Below the pieces are notes generated by a model. That model ran no database searches. It was not told the DNA's origin and saw only the letters and a program-made list of their open reading frames with translations. Below, piece after piece: positions 22,851 through 34,600 of a stretch of 64,000 nt of DNA. The stretch comes from Enoplolaimus lenunculus (taxonomy: Eukaryota; Nematoda; Enoplea; Enoplida; Thoracostomopsidae). A program made the translations under genes and the position numbers. Where the stretch lies: NCBI GenBank assembly GCA_030248215.1, contig JASANG010003170.1:248001-312000 (forward strand), given 5' to 3'. Position 1 is the first letter of the stretch; each line of letters starts with the position of its first letter.

Positions 22851-23507
22851 CATTCTTATGATGGGATAGCGCGATTTTGGGACGGCAGCGAGGTTTACAT
22901 GGGCCGATTCAGAACTACTTTTTGTGTGTGGCATAATAAATGCCGATTTTTGGAATTGTATCTTTTATGCTCATATCTATTTGCTTGAGGGTCAGGGTAC
23001 TTCCTTTAGAGCAACAAGTTAAAACAAGTGCTCAAGAAACGAAAATTGAGGTTCGGAGACTCAAAAAACACAAAATCGAGTTTCGGATATCCGAAATAGA
23101 AAATTTCATTTCGGATATCCGGATAAATATCCGGCAAAAATTGCCGGATATCCGGATATGAAAAAATATCCGATGCCCATCACTAGTTAAGCGTTCTTTG
23201 TTGCCTGACAACTTAATTGTTTTTCAAAAATAGACATTTTTTGTTGACGCTAAAATCTCAGTTGGAAACGACACAAGTTGTGCAAAAATGACATCTGCTT
23301 CAAAATTACTGTATTTAACAACTGTGACATTCTAATGACCGTTACAGTGGCACAAACACAATGACATAGCTAGAATGTCATTTTAGCCAATTATAAACTA
23401 GGAAGAGTTTTCGTGTGAGCGAGCGAGATAAACTTGATTGGCTCCTTTTGAGGGTTCTAGATAAAGTTGATTGGCTCTTTTGTGGGTTCTAGATTAGTTT
23501 TAAAATC

Positions 23508-23795
23508 TGTAAAACCACCCATTGACATGTGCAATTTTTTGCAGCGAGAACTCGCAGCTGAAACTTGCATGAAATGCTTGCTACGGCAAGTATTTTTAAC
23601 TGTATATTCCAATTGACCAATCAAACTGCAGGGTGCAAGCAATTCCACTAGCTTGCGACTGCGTTCATAGATGCGAAAAAATAAAATAGCATCCATTTCA
23701 GTGAATAATTTTCAGCTGCAAGAGTTTCAAAACTGCTTTGTGACCAATGAAAGTTTTTGCTGCAAAAACTTGCACGTGTGAATAGGGTTTAAAAC
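23508..23795. mobile_element. M6 inverted-repeat element, copy 2
   Basis: The left side CATGTGCAATTTTTTGCAGC and the right side TTTTTGCTGCAAAAACTTGC, then ACGTGTGAATAGGG, are inverse and match the ends of 1089-1363. Confidence 0.65.
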
Positions 23796-24074
23796 AGCCT
23801 ATTTTACTGTTTAAGGAAGTTCAAGTATAGTTAATGCCCCTCCCGTACTGTACGCCGCATAAAAAGCGCAAAGTGATTTTAATTTAAAATTGTCTTGAGT
23901 ACAGAAAGTTACCTAAAACTGGTTAACGATGTAATTCAGGCAAAACGTATAATTTCACGCTATATCGTGACAAAAAGCAATTATGAGTGTAATCTATTAA
24001 GTATACATGTTGCTAAAATCATTTGGCTTGTCATGCATCGGTAACCCCGGCCATATGGTTATCTCGGTAAAGTT

Positions 24075-24235
24075 GGCCGATGTAAAGAACAGGGGCGCAA
24101 CTGTAATATAAGCATACTCCTAAGCCTAAGCCTAAGCCTAAGCGCCTAACCCCGCAAAAAAATAGTCTAAAGCTTAAGCTTACTCTATTCTAGTCCCACA
24201 GAAAAAACGTGCCGCCAATAACCTTTACATAGGCC
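24075..24235 (+). mobile_element. M1 element (F1), 8-bp target duplication
   Basis: The ends GGCCGATGTAAAGAACAGG and AACCTTTACATAGGCC are inverse. GTAAAGTT (24067-24074) and GAAAAGTT (24236-24243) flank it, differing at one base. The core has three CCTAAG units and the right constant block is intact. Confidence 0.85.
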
Positions 24236-24257
24236 GAAAAGTTGAACAACGCAGTAT

Positions 24258-24400
24258 TTAGGGTGACGCTATACTTGTCGTACGACGCCGTCCGGTGCCG
24301 TCAGTTGCCGTCTGTCGCCCTCCGTCATCATACGGTATCGTACGTGAGTATTAAATCCAACTACGATACCGCAAGATGTTAAACGGGGACGGACCTTTAC
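24258..24400. repeat. Relative of the GC-rich minisatellite
   Basis: GGGTGACGCTATACTTGTCG and CGCCGTCCGGTGCCGTC resemble the block at 12912-13160, with only a few diverged units. Both are followed by a GATACCGTACG-type motif. Confidence 0.6.
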
Positions 24401-25196
24401 GATGAATATTTTTTCGGTACCAACCTGGGCCAATTTCATATCGATTTTGCTAACCCACGAGTCCAGTATTCAGACTAAAATTTTAACAAATTTTCTAAAC
24501 TGCACTTTTAACTATGAGCAAATATTTAGAAATAGTTCAAGTGAAATATTAATACACAATGTTTATAGCTTTCAACAATTACCACGCACTACCTAAACTA
24601 GCGCAAGACCTGAGATTCCGCTTGGACTCGACCGTTACGTTGTTTTATAGCTGAGTGATAATCGCAGAAGTCTTCCACGCTGCCCAGGGTTTCAATTCTA
24701 GCTTCAACTTAGATGTCAGACGAAATAGAAAATATTCATGCACGAAAAAAGAATCTATTGCCGACTTATATTGTGAAATAACGTTTGGTAAATAAAATTT
24801 GAGTTGTAATCTACAGCGAAATAGCATAGCGCAGTTGCGAACGCAAACTTTTATGCATTTCATATTCAATTAGCATTAAAAGCGTTTCAAACTACAATTT
24901 CATACATAAATGCAATTGTCATTAAGTTTTAAAAATGTCTATAAATCGAAAATGGCGTAAGTAAACATCGGTTCAAAGCTACTTCGAGTTGGATTCAACT
25001 AACGTTTCTTATATAAGTATATACAGGTCAAATGGTAAGTTCCAATTCAAAATCAGTTACCAGTCTGAATTTTTATGTTCTGTTTTGCTTATGGTAAAAA
25101 TTATATATACCCTATATGAGATGGGGTTTTGGGGTTATCCAAAACCGCAATTACTTCTTTGTGAAATTTTTAGTAAACCAAGTGGGTTAATGTATT
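24401..25196. other. Unassigned intergenic sequence
   Basis: Frames of 64-74 codons have no recognisable domain. No repeat boundary is seen. Confidence 0.3.
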
Positions 25197-25202
25197 AAAC
25201 TG

Positions 25203-26540
25203 AGCCGTAACAGCAGTATAAGCATATGCCTAAGTCTAAGCGTAAGGATAAGCCTATACCTAAGCCTAAGTCTAAGCGTAAGGATAAGCCTACACCTAAG
25301 CCTATTAGCATTACGATAAGCCTATACCTAAGCCTATTAGCATTACGATAAGCCTATACCTAAGCCTATTAGCATTACGATAAGCCTATACCTAAGCCTA
25401 TTAGCATTACGATAAGCCTATACCTAAGCCTATTAGCATTACGATAAGCCTATACCTAAGCCTATTAGCATTACGATAAGCCTATACCTAAGCCTATTAG
25501 CATTACGATAAGCCTATACCTAAGCCTATTAGCATTACGATAAGCCTATACCTAAGCCTATTAGCATTACGATAAGCCTATACCTAAGCCTATTAGCATT
25601 ACGATAAGCCTTTACCTAAGCCTATTAGCATTACGATAAGCCTATACCTAAGCCTATTAGCATTACGATAAGCCTATACCTAAGCCTATTAGCATTACGA
25701 TAAGCCTATACCTAAGCCTATTAGCATTACGATAAGCCTATACCTAAGCCTATTAGCATTACGATAAGCCTATACCTAAGCCTATTAGCATTACGATAAG
25801 CCTATACCTAAGCCTATTAGCATTACGATAAGCCTATACCTAAGCCTAAGTCTAAGCGTAAGGATAAGCCTATACCTAAGCTTATTAGCATTACGATAAG
25901 CCTATACCTAAGCCTAAGTCTAAGCGTAAGGATAAGCCTATACCTAAGCCTATTAGCATTACGATAAGCCTATACCTAAGCCTATTAGCATTACGATAAG
26001 CCTATACCTAAGCCTATTAGCATTACGATAAGCCTATACCTAAGCCTATTAGCATTACGATAAGCCTATACCTAAGCCTATTAGCATTACGATAAGCCTA
26101 TACCTAAGCCTATTAGCATTACGATAAGCCTATACCTAAGCCTATTAGCATTACGATAAGCCTATACCTAAGCCTATTAGCATTACGATAAGCCTATACC
26201 TAAGCCTATTAGCGTTACGATAAGCCTATACCTAAGCCTATTAGCATTACGATAAGCCTATACCTAAGCCTATTAGCATTACGATAAGCCTATACCTAAG
26301 CCTATTAGCATTACGATAAGCCTATACCTAAGCCTAAGTCTAAGCGTAAGGATAAGCCTATACCTAAGCTTATTAGCATTACGATAAGCCTATACCTAAG
26401 CCTAAGTCTAAGCGTAAGGATAAGCCTACACCTAAACCTATTAGCATTACGATAAGCCTATACCTAAGCCTAAGTCTAAGCGAAGCATTAGTCTAAAGCT
26501 TAAGCTTTAGTCTGTTGCAGTCCAGCGGAACAATGGTCCA
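25203..26540 (+). repeat. 32-bp satellite array inside an M1 element
   Basis: About 37 units of a 32-bp repeat with the elements CCTATTAGCATTACGATAAG and CCTATACCTAAG. Variant units with CCTAAGTCTAAGCGTAAGG are dispersed at several places. The array is bounded on the left by GTAACAGCAGTATAAGCATA, the M1 left side. On the right it is bounded by TAGTCTAAAGCTTAAGC, CAGTCCAGCGGAAC and GGTCCACCC, the M1 right side. So the satellite occupies the position of the CCTAAG core of an M1 copy. Most units are identical, which indicates recent expansion or homogenisation. Confidence 0.92.
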
Positions 26541-27296
26541 CCCGTGAGCAAGGATTGGGAGGGGATAAAACTTATTGCCCATGAGTGTCTGATCCAGCGA
26601 TCTGTAAGAGATGGCCACGTGAAATATAATTAGTGTAAATAAACTCACGAACGAAGCGAGCGAGACGCAAACGCCATTTTAGTGCTGCTAAACGTTAATA
26701 TAAAATTCTTGCTTTTGATCCCTATTGGATATAAGGGCTAATCCGGGTGCCGCCCTCCTTGGATTCGTCAGCGTTGTCAATGTTGCGAGGTCTGGCGCCT
26801 CAATCATAGCTTTAATGTTTGGTTTTACTCACAGCGTGGGAATTTCCGGAAATTCAACGATGACAACGTACTTTTGAACTCTTGCCAAAAGTTGTATAAA
26901 TCAGGTCCGACCCGTGCAATGCCGAAGTTTCCTTAAATCACACTTGGGCGACGCCCCTCCAGTGGCAGATCCAGAAATTGCTAAAGGGGTGCTGTTAGGT
27001 GAAATATTCGGTGCTGCTAAGCGGTCGAGATAATTTGCCAAACTGTGGAACCACAGGTGGTCGTAAACTTTTGACTCTAAAGAAACGCATACGTGCTGCA
27101 AATGCAATCATCATAACATCACACAACTCTGTTCATGTTTCGGAACCTTTGGTTGGTTTTACAGCACGCGAATGACGGTAATACAAAGCCTGTTTTATAA
27201 ATTAGGTAACAAATGATAATTTAAGCAAATTTATTGAGGTGCAACCATTGCCGGCATTTAAGTAGGCCCTCCCAAAACGGACCGAGATGTCCCTCA
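26541..27296. other. Unassigned repeat-rich sequence
   Basis: A GTGGCAGATCCAGAAATT segment near 26960 resembles GGCGGATCCAGAAATTTC near 14286, so part is dispersed repeat. No gene is recognised. Confidence 0.35.
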
Positions 27297-27430
27297 ATTA
27301 AATGTTTCACAGCTCTATAACTTCGTGGTCTGCGAAAAAAATATAGTTTGCCAAGACACAGCTCCTCAAGGATCTGTTCATGCCAATTCAAAGGTTTGGG
27401 GGGCCGCTTTTGCTGGCACTGCGTGCAACT
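27297..27430 (+). repeat. Dispersed repeat, copy 1
   Basis: AATGTTTCACAGCTCTATAA and AGTTTGCCAAGACACAG align with 46950-47080, including the later GTTTGGGGGGCCGC. The boundaries are not clear. Confidence 0.55.
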
Positions 27431-28269
27431 TTGATAAAAACCTCGCGAACGAAAAACGCAAAACACCAAACGTAATTTTAATGGTAAATCGTAATAGTGA
27501 AATGTGGTATTATTGGTTACCAGATAACTTAAAACATATTTTCACGCATCCAGTTTAGAACCTAAAAGAATCTTCTGTCATTACCGCCGTTGAATATCAG
27601 TCAGAGGCGTGGTCAGAATTTGATTTTGGGCAACCATAACCCAAAAAACGGTTATTGCCATCGAGGGACAAAAAAAATTGGCATTTATAAGCCAGCAGGT
27701 AACTGGTTTTAGTTATCACGTGTATAACCGTCTGCTGAAGGCATTTGGCATCTTTGTATTCAATAACAAGTGCGTTTGAAAAAACCACGACGCAGAAGTC
27801 AAGAACCTCAATAGAAGTAAAAATAGCGAATGAAACTCGCGAGCGAGAAGCCAGACGTAATTTTAGCACGTTTTAATACGTTTTTTGATTAACTAAAATC
27901 AAAAAGACAAACGCCGATTTTGAATCAAGGCCCCGATTGGCGAGTTTTGGGCACGGGTCGGCTCTGATTGCTATTGGTTAAAGCAGTTATAGAGGTTAAA
28001 ATTAAACATTTTAAACACGACTATCGGTTGCGATGGGAAACTTAGTTACCCAAATATATAATTGTCAAACCGTGATGTTCTGAAAGACGTCACATAAATA
28101 AATTAAAATAAATCTCGACGATAAAAGTTAAACCGAAATAAAGTTCGCTTACACGACAACAGAAAAAACCCTGTCCTGTCAAAAGTGAATGAAAATTTCA
28201 AACCGCTCGCGGTGTAAAAACTTTGGTAAATTTCGTTGCAGCAACCACTAAGTCCACGAACCTGGCCTG
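27431..28269. other. Unassigned intergenic sequence
   Basis: No domain, RNA gene or element ends were recognised. Confidence 0.3.
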
Positions 28270-28428
28270 TATCCTGAGCGGCCTACGGGGAGACTCAACC
28301 TTTCCTAAAAATATTTGCATCACCTAAAAAGGTTTTGCCCTACTTATAAGCTGTTGTCATTTCAACCGCAAGTTCCCCTTAAATTGTTTTGCCACCCAAG
28401 TAAGTTCAGCTGGCTCCGGGCCTGTGAC
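28270..28428 (-). mobile_element. M2 element (reversed, diverged)
   Basis: The plus strand shows CGGCCTACGGGGAGACTC and GTTCAGCTGGCTCCGGGCC, the reversed M2 ends. Confidence 0.55.
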
Positions 28429-28528
28429 GAAAATGACGCCTACAAATAACTGATTATGTTTGTTCGAAGACCCTCGACCATTTTAAACAATCGTTTCGAT
28501 ATAAGCATAGCCACAGTAGTAAACTACT

Positions 28529-28784
28529 CACTAAAAATTATACTTAAAATTAAGTAAAACTGTAGCCGAAATAAGTGTCGGTTTTACTTACTATGGTGCT
28601 TGGAAAATTTTACTTGATTTTAAGCAAACGCAAAATTTTTAGCTTTACATTTACTTATTTTATCAGGAAATGACAGCAGTAGTTTTACTTACTTACGTTT
28701 TTTAAGCAAAGATTTACTCAATATTTAGTACACTTATACTTAAAAAAGTTACTAAAATAAAACCATAGTATTTTAAGCAGGGTG
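28529..28784. mobile_element. M5 element, copy 2
   Basis: It aligns with 18716-18984 from CACTAAAAATTATACTTAAA to ATTTTAAGCAGGGTGC. The terminal repeat is more decayed on the right. Confidence 0.7.
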
Positions 28785-28816
28785 CTTTTACAGAGTATCT
28801 GGTAAATTCTTTTGAT

Positions 28817-29185
28817 GGCACATGTAAAGATCACGGGTGGACCGCTTTTTCCTAAAACTGCAATTGAGTATACGCGTTACACTATTTTTTTGCTTGGCAT
28901 AGGTTTTGGGACCAATGTTACTTCAAGAGGCGTAACAGTAGATTAAGCGTATTCCTTAACCTAAGCCTAAACCTAAGCGTTGCAAAAATGTGTTCCTAAG
29001 CCTAAAGCCTAAGCCAAAGCAAAAAATGTATTGTAGAAAACTTTATGGACCCACCAGAAACCTGGACGCCTCTTTATAAAGTAACATGAACCGGCTTTGG
29101 CATAAAATCATTCTTACCCTTAGACTTAGTCTTAAAAATTTGCTTGTATGTACTACTGTTACGGCCTTTGCTCTATACATTAGCC
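28817..29185 (-). mobile_element. M1 element (reversed) interrupted by another M1
   Basis: The outer copy begins GGCACATGTAAAGATCACGG and reaches TTTTTTGCTTGGCATAGG. It resumes after 29100 and ends TTTGCTCTATACATTAGCC. The F2 copy at 28910-29092 interrupts it. Confidence 0.7.
28910..29092 (+). mobile_element. M1 element (F2), nested, 8-bp target duplication
   Basis: The ends GACCAATGTTACTTCAAG and TATAAAGTAACATGAACC are inverse (F2 terminal type). GGTTTTGG (28902-28909) and GGCTTTGG (29093-29100) flank it. The core has CCTAAGCCTAAACCTAAGCG and the right block GACCCACCAGAAACCTGG. Confidence 0.82.
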
Positions 29186-29584
29186 GATTTGATTATCAAT
29201 TGCTAAGCTAGCGAAGCTACACTTTGAGTAGAACTATACATAATTATACCCTACAGTTTCCGTTGCCTCAGCTTAAATGTGGTTTGCTTTAACTCAGCAA
29301 CAGCAAACACAGCCAAAGTCAAAAGATACATAAGATAGTTCGCTGCGCCCAGCCGTTAGTTCCGGGGTCCTAGTGCATGTATACCTGGCATCTCTCTACC
29401 TAAAATATGTGAATTTTGGTAGCTTTAAAACGAAATAGCCTAAAATTAATATTTCCATGCCGACCCAAAGAGCATAGTCCTCCCACGAGTATAGTTGTGT
29501 GAAATTGTTGTGTGTCTCTAAAATGCATGGCCCCTGCAACTTGTTATCCGAACTACGTTCCGTGCACAGATGCGTCAGCTAACG

Positions 29585-29767
29585 TGGCACATGCGAAGAT
29601 GAGGAGCGAAACGTTTTCTGTGGGACTGCAATAGAGTAAGCTCAAGCTTTAGACTAATTGTTTGCTTAGGCATTTAGGCTTAGGTATATATACGCTCATT
29701 TTTACGTTTAGGCTTAGGTTTAGGAATATGCGTATAACATGTTTACGACTCTGTTGTATACATTGGC
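29585..29767 (-). mobile_element. M1 element (reversed)
   Basis: GGCACATGCGAAGATGAGG opens it and TGTTGTATACATTGGC closes it. AGCTAACG and AGCTAAAC flank it and fit a decayed 8-bp duplication. The core contains GGCTTAGGTTTAGGAATATG. Confidence 0.72.
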
Positions 29768-30643
29768 AGCTAAACTTTAATCAATGCCAGTTGATATTTT
29801 TCGCAAATGTCCAAGCCATACAGTGTGTGTAGAAACATTTAAAATTTGGCGTACAATATTTTGTCGACGTTTTTTATTAATATTCTTTCACGAACACAGA
29901 TTCGAAGCGAACAATTTTAAGATCTGATTTAAACAAGAAGATACGAAACTTTTTATATTCGACAGGATTGAGAGCCATATGGCCTCTATAACTGGCTGCC
30001 GACTATGCAATAAAAATAGGATCAACGATGAAACATGTAATCTTCTTTTTTACTTTCAAATATCAAGAAAATTAAATATACAAACAACATACGTTCAGTT
30101 CAATATACGTTCAAGCTTTGAATAATAATAGCTGAAGACTACTTTCTACTGGACTTAAACAGTCATCCAGCCCAACGAGGTGGGCGTTAAAAGGCTTACT
30201 GCCCCACCCGAGATAACGATGCAAATAATAATTTTGAAACAAATTGAGCTATCCACAATGTATCCATAACCTTTATCCGTCACTAACCCAAGTTGAATTG
30301 TCAACAAGGGCGCAGCAAGAGGCAACTCGACGAGCAGACCCCCACAAAAATGGTTCAAACCAAAAGTTTCAGTTTAGGATATTCAACGCTTTGCGTTTGG
30401 TTTCTCGTTCGTTTCGCTCGCCACGTGTCTCAACAATTCTAAACTGCAACCCTCCGGAGGCGGCGCCCCTCCGGTTTTGGATCTCACTGATGTGCCCCCT
30501 CTGTCACGTGTCATTGCTTATTTAGACACTCTGGTACTGTATTTTTTTGTTTAGCGAATAAGACAAAATTAAATTTATTTTAAAATGAAATTTAGAACTT
30601 TTCTTTACGAAAGAAAATGTCACGCGAGTTGTTTTTGTGTGTC
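29768..30643. other. Unassigned intergenic sequence
   Basis: Frames near 30155-30525 on both strands lack recognisable domains. GCAACCCTCCGGAGG near 30445 hints at a CCGGAG-type remnant. Confidence 0.3.
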
Positions 30644-30745
30644 GGCCAATGTATAGAACGGGGCCGCAACAGTAGTATAAGCATATACCTAAGCGTAAGC
30701 CTAAGCGTAAGAATTAGCTTATTTTTTAAGCCAAAGCATAAGTCA
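30644..30745 (+). mobile_element. M1 element (F3), truncated
   Basis: GGCCAATGTATAGAACGGGG and CAACAGTAGTATAAGCATAT are followed by CCTAAGCGTAAG units. The right half is missing. Confidence 0.6.
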
Positions 30746-31008
30746 GTCAATGACATCACTCAAAATTCACACAAACTAAAGTTTCGTGTTGAAATTAATA
30801 AAAACATCTAACAAAAAAAGTTGCCGGATTCTCGTAGTTACTGTGAATTTTCTTATATACTTTTTATGGTTGTCTACAAAAGATCGAAGTGTTTCGCCGA
30901 CCAGCCCAAAACCAAAACATTTATGGCCCATCTATTTTAGAGGGTTCGCTGCTGCGCCCCACTTTGAAACCCATGCAACAGAATTGTTGCCGAGCCCGAT
31001 ACAATTCT

Positions 31009-31199
31009 GAGCCCCTAAACATCAGGGGCAGAGCTTTTTCTTACTGTGAGACCACAATAGAGTAAGCATATTAGCTTTGCACTAATTTTTCTGATTAGGA
31101 TTAGGTTTTGGCTCAGGTATAGGCTTATCATTACACTAAGACTTAGGCTTAGGAATACACTTATACACTACTGTTACGGCCGTGTTCTTTACATTGGCC
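31009..31199 (-). mobile_element. M1 element (reversed)
   Basis: It begins GCCCCTAAACATCAGGGGC and ends GTTCTTTACATTGGCC. The core is degenerate (GATTAGGATTAGGTTTTGG). Confidence 0.65.
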
Positions 31200-31371
31200 C
31201 ACTTTTGTAACTTGTGTACCACCACCAACTCACATAAACAACAAATGTTTATGCTCGTTTCGAAATGAAATCATACCTACAAGCATTTGTTACCTCAGTG
31301 TCAACTCAACTGCACTCGCAACTTTAAATTGAGTAAAATTTAAATTTAAACGCCACAAATTGTTTTTGTCA

Positions 31372-31674
31372 TCAAGTAACAGTACTCACAGTCTCGTTCA
31401 CCGTGTCAGACTCAACGTCACATTTGGCAGACGCAGCGATTTTGCGTTTCATAAGTTTCATATCAAAAAATATATACAACATTGACAACAGTCCGGCACC
31501 GACGACACCTGCAACAAATACAAACACAAAACCATCCCAAAAATGCAGGGTCGCGTTGTAGATCGGGTTGTAAATACCGGTCCCTATCATCGGAGCCAAC
31601 GCGTATCCAATTCCGATTACGGCCATCAATTTACCGAGCTCTGTAGGACCAACCAGATGGCATATGAATGCGTC
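31372..31674 (-). CDS. Gene A exon 8 (terminal)
   Basis: After acceptor TTTATTTTTCAG it codes DAFICHLVGPTELGKLMAVI, two late membrane segments and a short polar tail ending in TGA at 31372. Phase 0 entry gives 100 residues. It aligns with gene B exon 8. No AATAAA was seen close downstream. Confidence 0.85.
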   Translation of the reverse strand, partial: DAFICHLVGPTELGKLMAVIGIGYALAPMIGTGIYNPIYNATLHFWDGFVFVFVAGVVGAGLLSMLYIFFDMKLMKRKIAASAKCDVESDTVNETVSTVT

Positions 31675-34600
31675 CTGAAAAATAAATCATAAAAAAACAC
31701 ACATATAATATAGCAACCATATCAGTTAATGCGTCATCCACATTAATTTGCGCCCGGCTTGTGGAAATCAAAAACGCCTTTTTCCAACTTGAGTTTGGAA
31801 AAAGGGTAGCCGTGCGAAATTGAAAACACGAAATTTGAACTATAGGTAAATTGAAACATTTTATAAAACGTACTAGGAATTTGACTAGCAATTTTGAATT
31901 TCAATTTCCCAATAGCGAAAATAAAAACGACCGCAAGGGGAAATTGAAACAGGTTTTAAACTCGAGTGGAAACGTAGAATGAACCAAAAACATCGTTTAT
32001 ATAATTAGAAGGCCAATGTTACTTTAAGGGGCATAAACGTGGGCCTAATTACAGATGGGGTGCTGGAATAAATATCGACTGGATATCCGCTTGCAGTTTA
32101 ATACTCGGCAGAAATGTTTGGCGCGATTAATCGGGCCCGTAGCCAACGAGAGGGCCCAGGGGCTCAGCCCTGCGTGGAAAATTTTTGGCGCCAATAGAAG
32201 ATTGTCAACCTTGCTTGTAAATCATTGAAAACATTTAAATGCCCCTCGTAAAAATTTTTTAGCCCCCCTTAGCAAGATGAGCTGGCGACGGGTCTGCGAG
32301 TAACAAAAATGAGCTGTACGGTTTACGAATCTGCAGCCAACGAAATAACAGAAGTATGTATCTGGCAAAATTATAAATCTGCACCAAAACGACACTCTTT
32401 CAACATTTAATAGCAAAAATCGCTGAAACCATAAAAAGTAGTACTTTAAACGAGATCAACTTACCAAAGATGCAGCCCCAACTTGCCCGAACGCTCCAAT
32501 TGCCGTGCTAATCCAAACCAGATATTCACTTTGTGCAAAAGCTAACGTTATCAGATAACCCATACAAAACAGCATGCTAAAATATAAACCATTTTCCAAT
32601 GTTATTTTCAGGGACGTAACAGTAGATTAAGCGTATTCCTAAACCTAAGCCTTAGCGTTGCAAAAGCGTATTCCTAAGCCTAAGTCTAAGCAAAAAATGT
32701 AGTTTAGAATGTAAACATACTCTTTTATAGACCCACCAGAAACCTGGACGCCCCGTAAAGTAACATGGGTCAACCATATTGTATTTACAGCGAGCATAGC
32801 AAATATGAGCTCCATAGTAAAAGTTCGCACTTGCATCGAAGGCTTAAGAATTTTTGTCAAAATGCGACAATTGCTCAAATGACAATTTTCTCGAATGCGA
32901 TACGTTTATCGCGATGATAAACGATTGCTGAAAAGTAATAATTGCTCAAACGACACCTGTTCAAACTAATAAAGCTGGCGTTCGAAATTTTGAGTTGCGC
33001 CTTTTCGGACCAGGGTTGGTTAGGTTTTCAATCCGGCTTAATACGCCTTCTGCCGCAAAACTGGCTATGTTTCTCTACCATGCCTACTGTCAGGAGCGTA
33101 GTCAAAACTTTATTTCAGAAATATACGACCTCATGTAAAAGTTTTTTTTGGCGAATTTAGTGCAGAAAACGCTAAACCGGATTCTCGGTTCACCACAAAC
33201 TGTGCAATTAATGATTATACCGCATTTAGAATCTTGTAAGCGCCCCCTATCTTTCGCCAGCGCTTATCTTTAACATTCAAATAACAAAACAATAGGCACA
33301 ATTTGCTCTTACGCAATTTGCGAATATCGAAAATTTTCAAAATTTTAAATTTTTAAAAAAAAGTCACAAATGAAACGAAGAGGGAAAATGGAAAATCGCT
33401 GTTCTGCTCGCAAAAATGCATGCTCATATCAGAGACGACTGCTGCTTGTTCGCTAACTGGTTTACGACCAGTAGTGGATCTAAGACTTTCTTGTGACCGA
33501 GAGAATACGAGTGAAATTTTACAGGTTTTAAGCACGTTTGCAACACATTTGCCCTAAAGGATTGCAAAATTGTGGAATTCTTGTTGTGATCGGGTCATTT
33601 TTTTGCTTATTTAGCTAGAAAACACATAGCCAGCGTCAACTGAATCATTGGATCCGAAAGTTTACAGCATGAAAGGGTCGGTGAAAGGATACACGTCCTC
33701 TTATACTGGATCCGCTGCTGCTAATGAACTGAGGAAGTTATGAAGTGGAGACCGCAGCCTGTGAAATATTTATCATTCTTGGGTAATGATAAAATTTGAA
33801 CATTACGTGGATTATTGAAATCAAAACAATTTTTTAAATATATGTCGTAGGCTAATCTGCTATTCAGGCAAATTACCCATTGGCCAAGACACATCTGCTA
33901 TTCGAAGCAAATAGCAGTTAGCCAAATAGCGATTGTGACATTTCTCAAAACAACAGTGATGTAATATTAACGCTGATTGGTTAACGGTATTGTGTTTGTC
34001 CAAATAATAAAATCTGATTGGTCCATAAGTTCAATAGCAGTTTAGCCCATGCCACACTGCGATTACATAAAATAGCAGATTAGCCCAAACCAATTAGTAA
34101 ATGGTATTAATAGCAGATTGGCCTACGGCATATATGCCAAATATTTTGATAATAATTAAACATCCTTATTTTTTAAAATAAATAACAAGTAATTCTAAAT
34201 TACGGCTACGAAAAAATAACCTTTTATATGTGTTTTACCTGACCATTGTTAACAGAATGTCGTCAATTTCAAATTTAAACAACAACAACGAAGTGGATAC
34301 TGAACCAATACATTGTGCCAGCGATTGCATTGACGTATACAGACTGCCCATTTGAGGCGAAAATGACCTTGGAGCACGATATAAGTACAAATATTGTACA
34401 TCTGAGAAAAAAACCACCAAATTCAGTTGAATCTATGATAATTTGGTCGGTCAATACTGTGTCTAAAGCCTAAGCCTAACCGTAATTCTTAGCCTAAGTC
34501 GCCTAGCATAATGACGGGCGAGAAATTGTCGAGTCGACGAGGTTTGCGATTTGGTTTTGGTTCCTGTTGGAAAACGCGGCCTAGAATGACCCTTTTGTAT

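Larger units (their letters stand above)
21745..22904. mobile_element. M1-like element, F4 terminal type
   Basis: The left end GGCCCATGTATAGTTGAGTG continues CCGTCACAAAATCCCACC. The reversed right end reads GGCCCATGTAAACCTCGCTG then CCGTCCCAAAATCGCGC. That gives about 44 bases of inverted repeat with the first ten identical. The interior is mostly degenerate TTAGGC repeats plus an F3 copy. It is longer than other M1 members (about 1160 bp). Confidence 0.65.
20243..23185. mobile_element. hAT element, non-autonomous, about 2.9 kb, with nested insertions
   Basis: The termini TATAGATGGGCACCGGATAT and, reversed, TAGTGATGGGCATCGGATAT are an inverted pair. Both subterminal zones are dense in GGATATCCGG motifs, as in known hAT elements. 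The exact 8-mer GTTAAGCG flanks it at 20235-20242 and 23186-23193. No transposase frame is present. The interior carries an M3 relic (21277-21549) and an F4-type element (21745-22904), which itself holds an F3 copy (22181-22328). Confidence 0.88.

Noticed and set aside
22585-22869. Proline/serine repeat protein (either strand)
   Set aside because: Frames on both strands stay open only because of the CCCAAAATCCCACC tandem repeat.
20243-23185. Autonomous hAT with transposase
   Set aside because: The termini and duplication are good, but no frame longer than about 95 codons and no transposase motif occurs inside.
25203-26540. True interstitial telomere or chromosome-fusion point
   Set aside because: The tract is bounded by M1 element blocks and its unit is 32 bp, not a pure hexamer run.
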